Notes: generated by a model not told the origin, from the sequence alone. A stretch of 64,000 nt of DNA from Verrucomicrobiia bacterium (GCA_030432235.1 JAUIHT010000006.1:62001-126000), one strand, 5' to 3'; positions 1 through 9,106 are shown, numbered from the stretch's first letter. Numbers and translations are program-made.

Positions 1-1008
1 AATGAAGATGGTCGGGTCGTAAATGATGCTGTAGGCCAGGCCGGGCGGAAAGGACTTGGCCAGTTCGTCCATCTGCGCGCGAATTTCCTGAGCAGTAGCC
101 AGCGCATTGGAGCCCGGCCTCTGCTGGATGGGAATGGCAACGGCGGGCGTGGTGCTCATGTAGTTGTTGACGTTGTACTCGACCGCCCCCAGCTCCACCC
201 GCGCGACGTCCCGCAGGTAAACGATGGTTCCGGCGGGGTCGCGCTTGACGACGACATTCTCGAATTGCTCCACCTCATTGAGTCGGCCAAGCGTGCTGAC
301 ATTGAGCTGGTAATCCCCAGCCGAGTCCACCGGCTCCTGTCCGATGATGCCTGCCGCGACCTGAATGTTCTGCTCGCGCAATGCGTCGACGATGTCCCCG
401 GTGGTGATCTCGAGATTGGCCATGCGCTCGGGGTCGAGCCAGACGCGCATGCTGTACTCGCGCGAGCCGAAGGTACGGACCGCGCCCACGCCATCAATGC
501 GGCGCAGGGATTCACGCACCTGACGGATGGCGTAGTTACTGACGTACTCCTTGTCCAGGGAGTCGTCCGGAGAGTACATCTGCACGACCAGCAGAAGGTC
601 CGGCACGCTTTTCTCCACCACCACGCCGATCTGGCGGGTTTGCTCGGGCAAACGTGGCTCGGCCACGGCGACACGGTTTTGCACCAGCACCTGAGCGGTG
701 TCGAGGTCGGTACCGAGTTTGAAGGTAATCGTAATTTGCACAGTACCATCCGCCGTGCTGGAAGAGGCCATATAGAGCATGCTCTCGACACCGTTGATCT
801 CCTGCTCCAGAGGCGCCGCGACTGTGTCGGCCAGAATCTCCGGTGTGGCCCCGGGCAGGCTGGCGCGCACCACGATGGTGGGTGGCGAGACCTCTGGGAA
901 CTGCGCGGTAGGCAAACCAAAAAAGGTCAGTCCGCCGATGATGGTAATGACCAGCGACAGCACGATGGCAAAGCGCGGCCGGTCAATGAAGTAATGGGAA
1001 ATTGACAT
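1..1008 (-). CDS. RND efflux pump permease, N-terminal part (cut by window edge)
   Basis: The reverse strand from the ATG at 1008 is open to the window edge (336 codons), so the C-terminal two thirds are missing. The protein starts with a short cytoplasmic segment and a first membrane helix (ISHYFIDRPRFAIVLSL), as in AcrB/MexB-type pumps, followed by porter-domain sequence (QFPEVSPPTIVVRASLPGA, then EQEINGVESMLYMASS). These are hallmarks of the HAE-1 family of proton-driven inner-membrane multidrug exporters. It lies 21 bases after the adaptor gene in the same direction, which fits a TetR-controlled operon of outer-membrane factor, adaptor and pump. The substrate cannot be read from the sequence. 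Family is near certain; full length is unknown. Confidence 0.93.
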   Translation of the reverse strand, partial: MSISHYFIDRPRFAIVLSLVITIIGGLTFFGLPTAQFPEVSPPTIVVRASLPGATPEILADTVAAPLEQEINGVESMLYMASSSTADGTVQITITFKLGTDLDTAQVLVQNRVAVAEPRLPEQTRQIGVVVEKSVPDLLLVVQMYSPDDSLDKEYVSNYAIRQVRESLRRIDGVGAVRTFGSREYSMRVWLDPERMANLEITTGDIVDALREQNIQVAAGIIGQEPVDSAGDYQLNVSTLGRLNEVEQFENVVVKRDPAGTIVYLRDVARVELGAVEYNVNNYMSTTPAVAIPIQQRPGSNALATAQEIRAQMDELAKSFPPGLAYSIIYDPTIFI

Positions 1009-1029
1009 GGGACCTATAGCGGTGAAGGA

Positions 1030-2172
1030 CTATTGAGCGGATTCGCGCGGCGAGACAGGCATGCCCGGTTGCAGGAATTGAAGGCCGGAAACGACAACGC
1101 GCTCGCCCGGCTTAAGACCGGAACGGATGATACGCTGGTTTTCCTGGAGCGGCCCCACCTCGACAGTGCGACGCTGGGCAGTGTTGTCCGGGTCAACGAC
1201 CCAGACGAATTTCAGCTCCTGGTCGGTTTGCACAGCTAGGTCCGGCACCAGCAGGCGCTCTACCTCCTTCGAAGCCGGCGTACGTACGCGGGCGAACATA
1301 CCCGGTGTGAGGAAAGCGCCCGGGTTTTCAATGAGACCACGCACGCGCATGGTGGCGGTACCGGGATTGAGCTGGTTGTTCTTGAAATTGATAACGCCAC
1401 GGTGCTCGAACTGCGTTTCGTCGGAGAGCTGAATTTCTACCGGCATGTGTCCGTTTTGGGCACGGCCCGGAAGTTCGCCGGACTGAATCTTACGCATGCC
1501 CTGCAGATAGCTGCGCTCGTCCACGTCGAAGACGACGTAGATCGGGTCCTGCGGCACGATGGTAGTCAGCAAAGTGGCCTGGGCGCTGCCGCCCTGAACG
1601 AGGTTGCCCTTGGTGACCCCATAACGTCCGGCGATACCGGTGATGGGAGCCTTGATCTTCGTGAATTCCAGGTCCAGCTCGGCGGCCTCCAACTCCGCCT
1701 GGGCAGCGAGCAGGTCGGCGTCAGCCTGAAGGGCTTCGCTATTGCGAATGTCGAGCTGCTCCTGGGAAATGGCGTTGGACTGGATGAGATCGCGGGCGCG
1801 CTTCTTGTTGGCGTCGGCCAGTGTCTTGGCGGCCTCGGCCTGCGCTACGCGCGCCTTCCCCAGGTTGACTTCCGCTTGGAAGGGGCGCGGATCGATTTCA
1901 AAGAGAAGATCCCCCTGGTTCACGAGTTGGCCTTCCTGGAAATTGACCGACTGTAAATAGCCGCTGACACGAGCGCGCACCTCGACACTTTCCACGGCCT
2001 CCAGGCGACCCGTGAAGTGAGCCCACTCGATGAGCGGTTTGACCACGGGCTCGACCACATTGATGTCGAGCGCGTGCTGCTCGGCCTGTGGCGGTGCTTT
2101 ATCCTGGCAACCAGTGACGAAGAAGACGGCGGTGAGGGTCGCCGCGGCGAAAAGGGATGGGCAGTATTTCAT
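1030..2172 (-). CDS. RND efflux periplasmic adaptor (membrane fusion protein, AcrA/MexE type)
   Basis: 380 aa. The N-terminus is a lipoprotein signal (lipobox FVTGC near residue 22), so the mature protein should be lipid-anchored in the periplasm. A biotinyl/lipoyl-like half motif (VEVRARVSGYLQSVNFQEGQ) comes first, then an alanine-rich alpha-helical hairpin around residues 100-170, the second lipoyl half (IKAPITGIAGRYGVTKGN), a beta-barrel domain and a C-terminal membrane-proximal domain ending GLQFLQPGMPVSP. Length and domain order are normal for the HlyD/AcrA family. It bridges the inner-membrane pump (next gene) and the outer-membrane channel (previous gene). Confidence 0.94.
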   Translation of the reverse strand: MKYCPSLFAAATLTAVFFVTGCQDKAPPQAEQHALDINVVEPVVKPLIEWAHFTGRLEAVESVEVRARVSGYLQSVNFQEGQLVNQGDLLFEIDPRPFQAEVNLGKARVAQAEAAKTLADANKKRARDLIQSNAISQEQLDIRNSEALQADADLLAAQAELEAAELDLEFTKIKAPITGIAGRYGVTKGNLVQGGSAQATLLTTIVPQDPIYVVFDVDERSYLQGMRKIQSGELPGRAQNGHMPVEIQLSDETQFEHRGVINFKNNQLNPGTATMRVRGLIENPGAFLTPGMFARVRTPASKEVERLLVPDLAVQTDQELKFVWVVDPDNTAQRRTVEVGPLQENQRIIRSGLKPGERVVVSGLQFLQPGMPVSPRESAQ

Positions 2173-2193
2173 ATTGAAAGTAAGTTGTATGGT

Positions 2194-3588
2194 TTACCAG
2201 CTTCCCCCGATGGCACGGATGAGCCGGACGGCGTTTGTATATTCAATTCCAATTGCGATGGCCAGGCGGCGCTGGCTTTCCAATGCGGTGCGCTCGGAGT
2301 CCAGCGCGGTGATGAAGTCGATGAGCCCACCGTCGTATTGCTGGCTGGAAATCTTTTGGGCGCGCAAGGCGGCATCCGTTGAGCGCTGCTCAGCCGCACG
2401 CTGTTCGGCCAGCCACTGCCAGGAGTCGAGTGCGTTCTCCACGTCGGCGAAGGCTTCAAGCACGGTCTGCTCGTATTCGGCAACAGACTGGGCGTAGGCG
2501 AGCTTGGTCTCGTCAAGGTTGGCGCGCAGACGCCCCCCTTCGAAGAGCGGCACGGATACCTGCGGCGAAATGGCCCAGTAGCCGGCGCTGGACTTGAACC
2601 ATTGCGAAGCATCGAGCGCCGACAGTCCAATGTCACCCGCGATGGTAATGCGCGGGTAAAAGTTAGCCGTGGCCACGCCGATACGGGCATTGGCGGCAGC
2701 CAGCAGGCGCTCTTCCTGGCGGATGTCTGGTCGGCGCAGCAAGAGCTCCGAAGGAATTCCAACGGGGACCTTGGGTGGTGTGCCGTCCAGCGGCGCCAGT
2801 GTCATGGAAAAGTCGGGCGCTGCCCGACCGGTCAGTACAGCGAGCGCGTTGATCAGCACGGCCTGTTCGCGCTTAAGCCGGGCACGCTCAGCCTGAGTTG
2901 TTTCCAAAAGCGAAGCAGCCTGAGCTACGTCCAACTCGCTGACCGCACCGCCTTCGAAACGCTTCTGCACCACATCCAGAGATTTGCGCCGGGTACCGAG
3001 ACTTTCCTCCACATACACGAGCTCCGATTCTAGGGCGCGTATTCGGTAATAGGTGATGGCCACCTCGGTCTGAATAAAAAGCCGCAGGTCGGCCAAGGCC
3101 TCGCGCTCGGAGTCGGCGTCGGCCGCAGCAGCTTCCACCAGACGACGCACGCGGCCAAAGATATCCACCTCAAGAGCGGCTGCGGCTCCGACATTGTAGA
3201 CGTCCTGATCGGTATTGCCACCCAGTTGCAGCGTTTCCTGGCTCAGCTTTTCTCGGGTATAGCTGGCACCGGCGCCGACTTGAGGCAGCGCCTCGGCCCT
3301 CTCCCGGCGGATAAGCGTTTCGGCGCGCTGCCAGCGGTTGTAGGCTGCCTTGAGAGTCCGATTCTGCTCGTTGGCGCTCTGAATAATATCGCTGAGCGTC
3401 GGATCACCGAATGCAAGCCACCATTGGCCGGTTTCAGGCATCGGTATCGCTTCGCCGTTCTGATCGAGTAACTCGGAGGAATAGCCGATCGGTGCGGTGA
3501 AGTCCGGCTTCTGGTAATCCGGCCCAACCGTACAGCCAGACGTCAACAAGAGAGCTACGCTGAGCAGCAGTAGAAGGGTCGTATGCAT
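2194..3588 (-). CDS. Outer-membrane efflux channel, NodT/OprM-type lipoprotein
   Basis: 464 aa from the ATG at 3588. That start is preferred over one 21 codons upstream because it puts a clean lipoprotein signal at the terminus (MHTTLLLLLSVALLLTSGC). Typical NodT-family features follow: TVGPDYQKPD right after the lipid cysteine, WWLAFGDPTL, two long alpha-helical repeats, the RRPDIRQEERLLAAANARIG motif and the C-terminal DFITALDSERT segment. The protein forms the trimeric outer-membrane/periplasmic exit duct of the efflux system. First gene of the efflux operon; a TetR-like operator lies about 35 bases upstream at 3621-3635. Confidence 0.94.
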   Translation of the reverse strand: MHTTLLLLLSVALLLTSGCTVGPDYQKPDFTAPIGYSSELLDQNGEAIPMPETGQWWLAFGDPTLSDIIQSANEQNRTLKAAYNRWQRAETLIRRERAEALPQVGAGASYTREKLSQETLQLGGNTDQDVYNVGAAAALEVDIFGRVRRLVEAAAADADSEREALADLRLFIQTEVAITYYRIRALESELVYVEESLGTRRKSLDVVQKRFEGGAVSELDVAQAASLLETTQAERARLKREQAVLINALAVLTGRAAPDFSMTLAPLDGTPPKVPVGIPSELLLRRPDIRQEERLLAAANARIGVATANFYPRITIAGDIGLSALDASQWFKSSAGYWAISPQVSVPLFEGGRLRANLDETKLAYAQSVAEYEQTVLEAFADVENALDSWQWLAEQRAAEQRSTDAALRAQKISSQQYDGGLIDFITALDSERTALESQRRLAIAIGIEYTNAVRLIRAIGGSW

Positions 3589-3620
3589 TCGAAATTCAAA
3601 CATCTGTTTAAAATATAGAT

Positions 3621-3635
3621 GACTAATTAGTAAAG
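3621..3635. promoter_or_regulatory. Putative TetR operator before the efflux operon
   Basis: GACTAATTAGTAAAG contains the perfect 10-base palindrome ACTAATTAGT. It lies between the TetR gene and the first efflux gene and matches 13 of 15 bases of a second copy at 4304-4318 in front of the TetR gene itself. Two near-identical palindromes before the repressor and its target operon are the usual arrangement for a TetR-family repressor. The assignment to this TetR protein is inference. Confidence 0.6.
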
Positions 3636-3679
3636 AATTGTCCGTTTTCAAGTCCCTGTAGCCGTTTTTATCGATTTTT

Positions 3680-4288
3680 TTAGGCTACGGCCTGCTGCAG
3701 CCCGAGTATCCGCAGATAACTGGCTTGCAGATCCTTCATGACCTCCGGGTCATTAGCAATGCGTGCGCGGGCATACATCCCTTCGTAGCAGCTATACAGA
3801 CAGGCGGTCGTGGCTTCGATATCATCTGTCTGAATCAAGCCTTCACTCGCCGCGTCACGGACGGCGGTGACGAAATAACGCATATGCCGATCAAGCAGCT
3901 CCTGCACCTTGTTACGCAAGTCCTGATCGACGTTGCACATTTCCTGACCCACAGTAAAAAGACAACAGGCCAGAATCTTGCCGTCCCGCTCCTTTAACTC
4001 CTTGGTAAGCTCGTACTTAAATTTCGCATGATCCAGTAGGCGCTGGACACCGCTTTTGCTTGGAGAAAAGATGGAATCGAGCTTCTCACGGACATTGGCC
4101 TCCCAATAGGCATCCAGAGCTTCCATGGTAAGCTCACTCTTGGATTTAAAAAAATAGTAGAAGCTGCCTTTCTTGACACCGGCTTTCTGGCAAATCTGGT
4201 CAATAGTGACCATGCCATAGGATCGCTCCCACATCAAATCGATGATGGCGTCGATCAACTTTTCTTTGGCATCACTACTCCTGCCCAT
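3680..4288 (-). CDS. TetR/AcrR-family transcriptional repressor
   Basis: 202 aa from the ATG at 4288; a GTG two codons upstream is the alternative. The N-terminal helix-turn-helix is clear (VTIDQICQKAGVKKGSFYYFF, about residues 26-46), followed by a ligand-binding C-terminal domain with a cysteine pair (ILACCLF) and a tail similar to TetR_C domains of YxaF/LmrA-type regulators. It lies immediately upstream of, and co-directional with, the tripartite efflux genes, so control of that operon is very likely. Autoregulation is suggested by the palindrome at 4304-4318. The inducer is unknown. Confidence 0.93.
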   Translation of the reverse strand: MGRSSDAKEKLIDAIIDLMWERSYGMVTIDQICQKAGVKKGSFYYFFKSKSELTMEALDAYWEANVREKLDSIFSPSKSGVQRLLDHAKFKYELTKELKERDGKILACCLFTVGQEMCNVDQDLRNKVQELLDRHMRYFVTAVRDAASEGLIQTDDIEATTACLYSCYEGMYARARIANDPEVMKDLQASYLRILGLQQAVA

Positions 4289-4303
4289 ACACACACCATA
4301 GTT

Positions 4304-4318
4304 GACTGAATAGTAAAG
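4304..4318. promoter_or_regulatory. Putative TetR operator before the repressor gene
   Basis: GACTGAATAGTAAAG, 16 bases upstream of the TetR start codon. With its flank it reads TTGACTGAATAGTAAA, that is TTGACT/AGTAAA half-sites around a 4-base centre, and differs from the 3621-3635 site at two positions. Confidence 0.6.
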
Positions 4319-4535
4319 TAAAGCGAAAATAGTATTTTTTTACCCTCGAGCAAACCAAAGTATCTTAAGGATACAGAGACCCTACTGAGCCCCTCGTGAT
4401 TCAAGTGATCGGCCGCTCGATCGCGGCGAAAATGGATTTCCCTTCCATTCATAATTGTTCGCGCTGGTTTCGACGGGAAGCCGAGGAGAGTCCGAGTTCC
4501 TATCAAAAAGATGCTCAACTGCTGTAAGCTACTCC

Positions 4536-5354
4536 TTAGCCGAGAGCTTTATTTCGCAAAGCCAGTGGCTGGCGTCCGGTTTCCGAACGAAAGGCGCGAT
4601 AAAAGTTGGAAAGATCGGAAAAACCGCACTCGAAGGCGATAGCAGTCACACTGCGTTCGGTATGCTCAAGCAAGTGACAAGCATGGTGGATGCGTAATCG
4701 ACGCAAATGATTCAACCAGGAATCTCCGGTCTCCTCTCGGAATAGCTGGGAAAACCGACGCTCCCCCAATCCGGCCTCCCGTGCGCTCTCCGCCAGACTT
4801 GTCTGCCTGTAAAAATCGTGCTCCATGCGCTCGATGCACTGACGAATACGTTCGCGCGCACTGGGTCGACGTTCCGGGCTCGCGCTGTTTCGCGAAATCC
4901 CAGTCAACATCCAGAGTACGATCCCCAGAATACTCAGGCTACGATCCGCGCGTTGCATGGTCTGCTCATACAGCAGGCGACGAAAGCGCTCGTGCCACTG
5001 CAGTTCATTCCCCGCTAATCGGGCAAAGGTCAACGGCAGATGCTCAATCTGTTCCGAGACAGACTGTGGCAAAGAATCCGTGGTCAGACAAACCGCATAG
5101 AGTGACAGAGGCTTTCCCGGCTTATCGATAATGCGATGCGAAAAACCCAATGGGATGTATACCAGTGTACTTCGCTCCAGCTGCCAGGATTGCCGCTCAC
5201 AGATCAGGTCTCCTGCCCCATCAACAACAAACAACATTTTCACAAAATCGTGCCGCATCGTCTCCATCTGAAAGGCCGCGGCATGATGACTTTCAAAAGC
5301 ATAGACGCCGAAATCGGGGAAATGAACCGGGGCTGGACTGGTACGCTCTTGCAT
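4536..5354 (-). CDS. AraC-family regulator with cupin sensor domain
   Basis: 272 aa. The N-terminal half is a cupin-like sugar/ligand-sensing domain (VYIPLGFSHRI, residues ~70-80). The C-terminal ~100 aa carries the two AraC helix-turn-helix motifs (SLAESAREAGLGERRFSQLF and SVTAIAFECGFSDLSNFYRA). The gene diverges from the FAD oxidoreductase gene across a 103-base intergenic region, so it is the obvious candidate activator of the 5.4-12.4 kb catabolic cluster. Its effector is presumably a substrate or intermediate of that pathway (inference). Confidence 0.92.
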   Translation of the reverse strand: MQERTSPAPVHFPDFGVYAFESHHAAAFQMETMRHDFVKMLFVVDGAGDLICERQSWQLERSTLVYIPLGFSHRIIDKPGKPLSLYAVCLTTDSLPQSVSEQIEHLPLTFARLAGNELQWHERFRRLLYEQTMQRADRSLSILGIVLWMLTGISRNSASPERRPSARERIRQCIERMEHDFYRQTSLAESAREAGLGERRFSQLFREETGDSWLNHLRRLRIHHACHLLEHTERSVTAIAFECGFSDLSNFYRAFRSETGRQPLALRNKALG

Positions 5355-5457
5355 TACAATAGAGATTCATTTCCCAAAATTGCCGGATATGCAAATCAGA
5401 TTTTGCGTATTCAACGAGGCAAAGTGACTTCTCAATTGGCATAATGGCCTAAACCCC

Positions 5458-6786
5458 ATGGATGCCAGGACCCATATAAAGAAAACAGCCGATGTGCTTG
5501 TAGTTGGCGGCGGCTCCGCCGGATTGGCCGCTGCGGTGACAGCCGCACGTCGGGGCCTAAGCGTCATCCTGCTTGAACGCTACGGGTTCTGCGGTGGTGG
5601 TGCTGTCGCGGGTCTATCAGGGACTATTTGCGGAATTTACGAGGCTGATGAAAATGAAACACGTCCACCCCGTCAGCTTGTTTACGGCTTCCTCGAGGAA
5701 TTCAAGCAACGGCTCGATGTCCTTGGAGGCCTTGCTCGCCCGGTGCTTTACGGCAAGACCTACACACACGTTCATGATCCGATCCGCTGGCGCGAGGCAG
5801 CAGATTCCTTTATCAAGGAGAGTGGGGTCGAAGTCATTTATCACGCCGTCGTCCACGATGTACTGACCGAAGGCGGCGAAGCCATAGACGGCGTCATTGC
5901 CTGGACAAAGGAAGGTCCACTGGAAGTACGCGCCAAAATAACAATCGATGCCAGCGGAGACGCCGACCTCCTCGCCATGGCGGGCCTGCCATCCTTCATC
6001 GGCGACGAGGGCAAGGTGCAGAATCCCACCATGATTTTCCGCCTACAAAACGTCGACACGGAAATCTTCTGGAAGACCTATGGCCCAAACTCAATCATGA
6101 GCCCACAGGTCGGGCAGATGATTCACGATTGCCACGAGGCAGGTACGCACTACCTGCCTCGTCAAAAAATATTTCTCTTTCCAGGCAAGCACCCCGGCGA
6201 AGTCCTTTGCAACTGCACACGTGTCATCGGCAACGACGAAAGAGAACTGAACCCCCTTAACATGCGGGACTTCACCGAGGCCGAAATGGAGGGACGTCAC
6301 CAGGTACGAGAGTACGAGAGATTCTTTCACGATCATCTAAAGGGCTTTAGTAAAGCCTACGTCGCGGACACCGGCGTCCAGGTCGGCGTGCGCCAAACCC
6401 GTCAGGGCGAGGGCATCCATAAGCTGAAAAACAGTGATGTTGTTTCGGGTACGAAGTTCACAGACGGCGTCGCGCGCTCGGCCTGGCCCATCGAGTTGCA
6501 CAGCGGTACCAAACCACGCGTGGAATGGCTCTTCAACGACTTTTACGAAATCCCCTACGGCTGCTTCGTCCCCTCACGCGGTGAAAATCTGCTCTTTGCC
6601 GGTCGCTGCCTCTCTGCCGAGCACGAGGCCGTGGCCTCGGCACGCGTCACCGCACAGTGCTTTTCCTACGGGCATGCCATAGGCCATGCCGCCGCACTCT
6701 GCCTCAAACACGGGCTCCAACCGCGTGAGTTAAATGGCCGCGCCGTGCGTGAATGCCTCAACCAGGACAACGCTCGTCTCGATTAA
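5458..6786 (+). CDS. FAD-dependent oxidoreductase (FAD_oxidored / PF12831 type)
   Basis: 442 aa, no signal peptide. The N-terminus has a Rossmann dinucleotide-binding motif (VLVVGGGSAGLAAAVTAARR, residues 14-33) and the LLERYGFCGGGAVAG segment typical of the FAD_oxidored family. The family's internal ITIDASGDADLLAMAG and C-terminal ENLLFAGRCLSAEHEAVASA motifs are also present. The family includes dehydrogenases of unknown substrate often found in catabolic clusters. First gene of the cluster, opposite the AraC gene; the next gene starts five bases after its stop. It probably oxidises the incoming substrate, but nothing in the sequence names that substrate. Confidence 0.88.
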   Translation: MDARTHIKKTADVLVVGGGSAGLAAAVTAARRGLSVILLERYGFCGGGAVAGLSGTICGIYEADENETRPPRQLVYGFLEEFKQRLDVLGGLARPVLYGKTYTHVHDPIRWREAADSFIKESGVEVIYHAVVHDVLTEGGEAIDGVIAWTKEGPLEVRAKITIDASGDADLLAMAGLPSFIGDEGKVQNPTMIFRLQNVDTEIFWKTYGPNSIMSPQVGQMIHDCHEAGTHYLPRQKIFLFPGKHPGEVLCNCTRVIGNDERELNPLNMRDFTEAEMEGRHQVREYERFFHDHLKGFSKAYVADTGVQVGVRQTRQGEGIHKLKNSDVVSGTKFTDGVARSAWPIELHSGTKPRVEWLFNDFYEIPYGCFVPSRGENLLFAGRCLSAEHEAVASARVTAQCFSYGHAIGHAAALCLKHGLQPRELNGRAVRECLNQDNARLD

Positions 6787-6791
6787 TCGCC

Positions 6792-7541
6792 ATGCTCATT
6801 GAAAAGAATATCCGCGATGATATCGCGCTGCTGACCCTTAATCGCCCCGAGCGCCGTAATGCACTAGGGACGGCTATGATGACCGAGCTGGCAGGCCACC
6901 TGGTCAATGTCACTAAGGATAGTACGATACGCGCCATCGTATTAAGTGGCAGCGATGATGCCTTCTCCGCCGGAAGCGACTTAAAGGAGCTGGCCGAGCT
7001 GGATACTGCAGGCATGGCAGAGCACGAAGCCGGAACCGCAGCGGTCGTTCGAAAACTCATGACCTGCCCGCTCCCTGTCATTGCGGCAGTCGAGGGTTAT
7101 GCACTAGGCGGAGGCTGTGCCCTGGCCATGGCTTGCGACATCGTCGTAGCCTCGGAAAGCGCACGCATGGCTATGCCGGAGGTAGCTAACGGCTGGATTC
7201 CGCCTTGGGGCCTGATGGCAATCCGCCGCCGCTGTACCGACATTCAGGCACGGCAATTTATTTGGGGCGCAGAAGCATGTGATGTACAAGAGCTGGTAGC
7301 CAAAGGCTTAGTCGATAAAGCATGTGCTCCGGGTACAGCCGTCGACACTGCACTCTCCATAGCCGATAAGCTGGCCCAGCTACCACCCGCTTCCGTCGCC
7401 AGCACAAAACGCTTTTTTGCCGACGCTGCACAAGCTGAGTCTGACGACGCACGCAGCAGTCAGATGTTTAAGGAAAACGGCATCACTGAAGCAGCACAGG
7501 TCACCTTTGAAAAATTCTCCAGGAAAGGAATCGCCAAATGA
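6792..7541 (+). CDS. Enoyl-CoA hydratase/isomerase (crotonase) family enzyme
   Basis: 249 aa from the ATG at 6792, chosen because it starts right at the first crotonase strand (MLIEKNIRDDIALLTLNRPE). Oxyanion-hole segments are present (AFSAGSDLKEL near 58-68; GYALGGGCALAMACD near 102-116). In classical enoyl-CoA hydratases the two catalytic glutamates lie in GGGCELA and PEV. Here the first is alanine (A110) and only the second (E130) is kept, with the usual 20-residue spacing, so simple hydration by the two-Glu mechanism is doubtful. Isomerase, hydrolase or hydratase/lyase chemistry should be considered. The stop overlaps the next start (ATGA), implying translational coupling to the CoA-transferase. 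Confidence 0.88.
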   Translation: MLIEKNIRDDIALLTLNRPERRNALGTAMMTELAGHLVNVTKDSTIRAIVLSGSDDAFSAGSDLKELAELDTAGMAEHEAGTAAVVRKLMTCPLPVIAAVEGYALGGGCALAMACDIVVASESARMAMPEVANGWIPPWGLMAIRRRCTDIQARQFIWGAEACDVQELVAKGLVDKACAPGTAVDTALSIADKLAQLPPASVASTKRFFADAAQAESDDARSSQMFKENGITEAAQVTFEKFSRKGIAK

Positions 7542-9106
7542 AAAAACTCTGCTCCGCGTCTGAAGCTGTCCAATGCGTTACCAGCAACAGCACCATTGCC
7601 TCCCCTGGGGTTATTGGCTGGACCGTACCCGATGCCTTGCTGCGTGCCTTGGGAGAACGCTTCGAAACGGAGCAGACCCCACAGGGGCTGACCTTTTTCT
7701 TCCCTACCGGCGGCGGCGACGCCTTTGAAGTACGCGGCATGGATCATGTCGCCAAAGCCGGCTTGATGAAGCGCATCGTCTCGGGAAACTACGTCAATAC
7801 CCGTGACCCCGCTACCGGAGAGCGCCCCAAGCTCATGCAGCTCATCCAGAGCAACGCCATTGAGGCCTACAGCTGGCCCATTGGCGCAGGTGTGCATTGG
7901 CTGAGGGAGGTCACACGTGGCAGCCCCGGTTACCTGACCAAGGTGGGGCTCGGGTGCTACATCGACCCGCGCAACCGTGGTGGCAAATTCACGGATAAAT
8001 GCCAGGACGATCTTGTCCGACTGGTGAACTTCGAAGGCAAGGACTATTTGTTTTACCCAAGCTGGAAACTCGATTTCGGCTTTATCCGGGCGAGCTCGGC
8101 GGACGAAAACGGCAATCTTTCCTTCGAAGACGAACCCCTCATCTCCACCCATATCGCCACCGCACTCGCAGTTAAAGCCTGCGGCGGCACTGTCATCGCA
8201 CAGGTCAAACGGATCGTGAAAAAACACAGCCGCCTGGCCTGCGACTCACGCATTCCCGCCTCACTGGTGGACAAGGTCGTGGTGGCCGAGGACGCGCCAA
8301 TGACCACCGGCACACCTTTCGATGCTGCTTACCTCGGCAAGCAACGCCGCACCCCGGCTGATCTGCCAAAAATCCCCATGAGTTCGGACAAGGTAATCGC
8401 CCGCCGTGGTGCGCTGGAGGTACGTAAGCATGAACTGAGCATTTTTGGCTTCGGCGCCTCGTCTGACATCCCGCTGGTCATGGCCGAACAGGGCCTCTTT
8501 GACGGCGATGCCATTGACGATTACTGGTTCACCACCGAACACGGCCCGCATGGCGGTATCGTCATGAGCGCATGGCAGTTTTCTGCAAACGTCAATCCTG
8601 ACGCGCTCTTGGACGGCGTCACGCAGTTCGACCTCATCGACGGCGGCCTGTGCAAATTCACCGCGCTCTCTTTTGCCCAGATGGATGCGCGGGGGGTGGT
8701 CAACGTGAGTAAGTTCGGTAACGCCAACCCCGGCGCGGGAGGTTTCATCGATATCGCTCACCACGCTCAGCGCCTCATCTTCACTGGCACCTTTACCACT
8801 GGCGGGCTTAAGGTCGACTTCGAAGGTGGCCGGCTTAACATCCGCCATGAGGGCAAGGTCAAAAAGCTCACCCGGGAAGCCGAAGACATCACCTACCCCG
8901 TCATCGAAGGGGTGCAAGAACGCGGGCAGAAAGCCCTGCTCATCACCGAACGTGCTGTCTTCAAAATCTGTGCCGACGGATATGAGCTCATTGAAATCGC
9001 CCCCGGAGTCGACCTACAACGCGATGTACTTGAGCAGATGGAGTTCGTACCCGTGCGCATTGCCGATCCACTCCCACATATGCCCACCCAACTATTTCTT
9101 CCTTAG
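7538..9106 (+). CDS. Fused alpha/beta CoA-transferase (YdiF/SCOT-like)
   Basis: 522 aa, the size of a single-chain CoA-transferase with both halves fused. The N-terminal half has the glycine-rich CoA-binding region (TFFFPTGGGDAFEVRGMDH) and the domain linker around residues 260-290. The catalytic glutamate lies in the TTEHGPHGG motif (Glu334), matching the family pattern TxExGPxGG. It would move CoA from an acyl-CoA donor such as acetyl-CoA to a carboxylic-acid intermediate. It overlaps the crotonase gene by 4 bases; the two very likely act in sequence. The acceptor acid is unknown. Confidence 0.9.
   Translation: MKKLCSASEAVQCVTSNSTIASPGVIGWTVPDALLRALGERFETEQTPQGLTFFFPTGGGDAFEVRGMDHVAKAGLMKRIVSGNYVNTRDPATGERPKLMQLIQSNAIEAYSWPIGAGVHWLREVTRGSPGYLTKVGLGCYIDPRNRGGKFTDKCQDDLVRLVNFEGKDYLFYPSWKLDFGFIRASSADENGNLSFEDEPLISTHIATALAVKACGGTVIAQVKRIVKKHSRLACDSRIPASLVDKVVVAEDAPMTTGTPFDAAYLGKQRRTPADLPKIPMSSDKVIARRGALEVRKHELSIFGFGASSDIPLVMAEQGLFDGDAIDDYWFTTEHGPHGGIVMSAWQFSANVNPDALLDGVTQFDLIDGGLCKFTALSFAQMDARGVVNVSKFGNANPGAGGFIDIAHHAQRLIFTGTFTTGGLKVDFEGGRLNIRHEGKVKKLTREAEDITYPVIEGVQERGQKALLITERAVFKICADGYELIEIAPGVDLQRDVLEQMEFVPVRIADPLPHMPTQLFLP

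Noticed and set aside
156-1005. Open frames on both strands covering the RND pump region
   Set aside because: They are shadows: the frame ending at the ATG at 1008 gives a clear RND permease, and the others give Arg/Ser- or Gly/His-rich sequences with no domain.
3658-3688. Inverted repeat GTAGCC...GGCTAC at the end of the TetR gene
   Set aside because: Only 6 base pairs with a 19-base loop and no T tract after it on the transcribed strand, so I do not call a terminator.
4255-4518. 87-codon open frame overlapping the TetR start
   Set aside because: Overlaps the TetR coding start and its operator; sequence has no domain features.
7460-8227. 255-codon open frame on the minus strand inside the CoA-transferase gene
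   Set aside because: No recognisable domain, antisense to a gene with clear catalytic motifs; an effect of codon bias.
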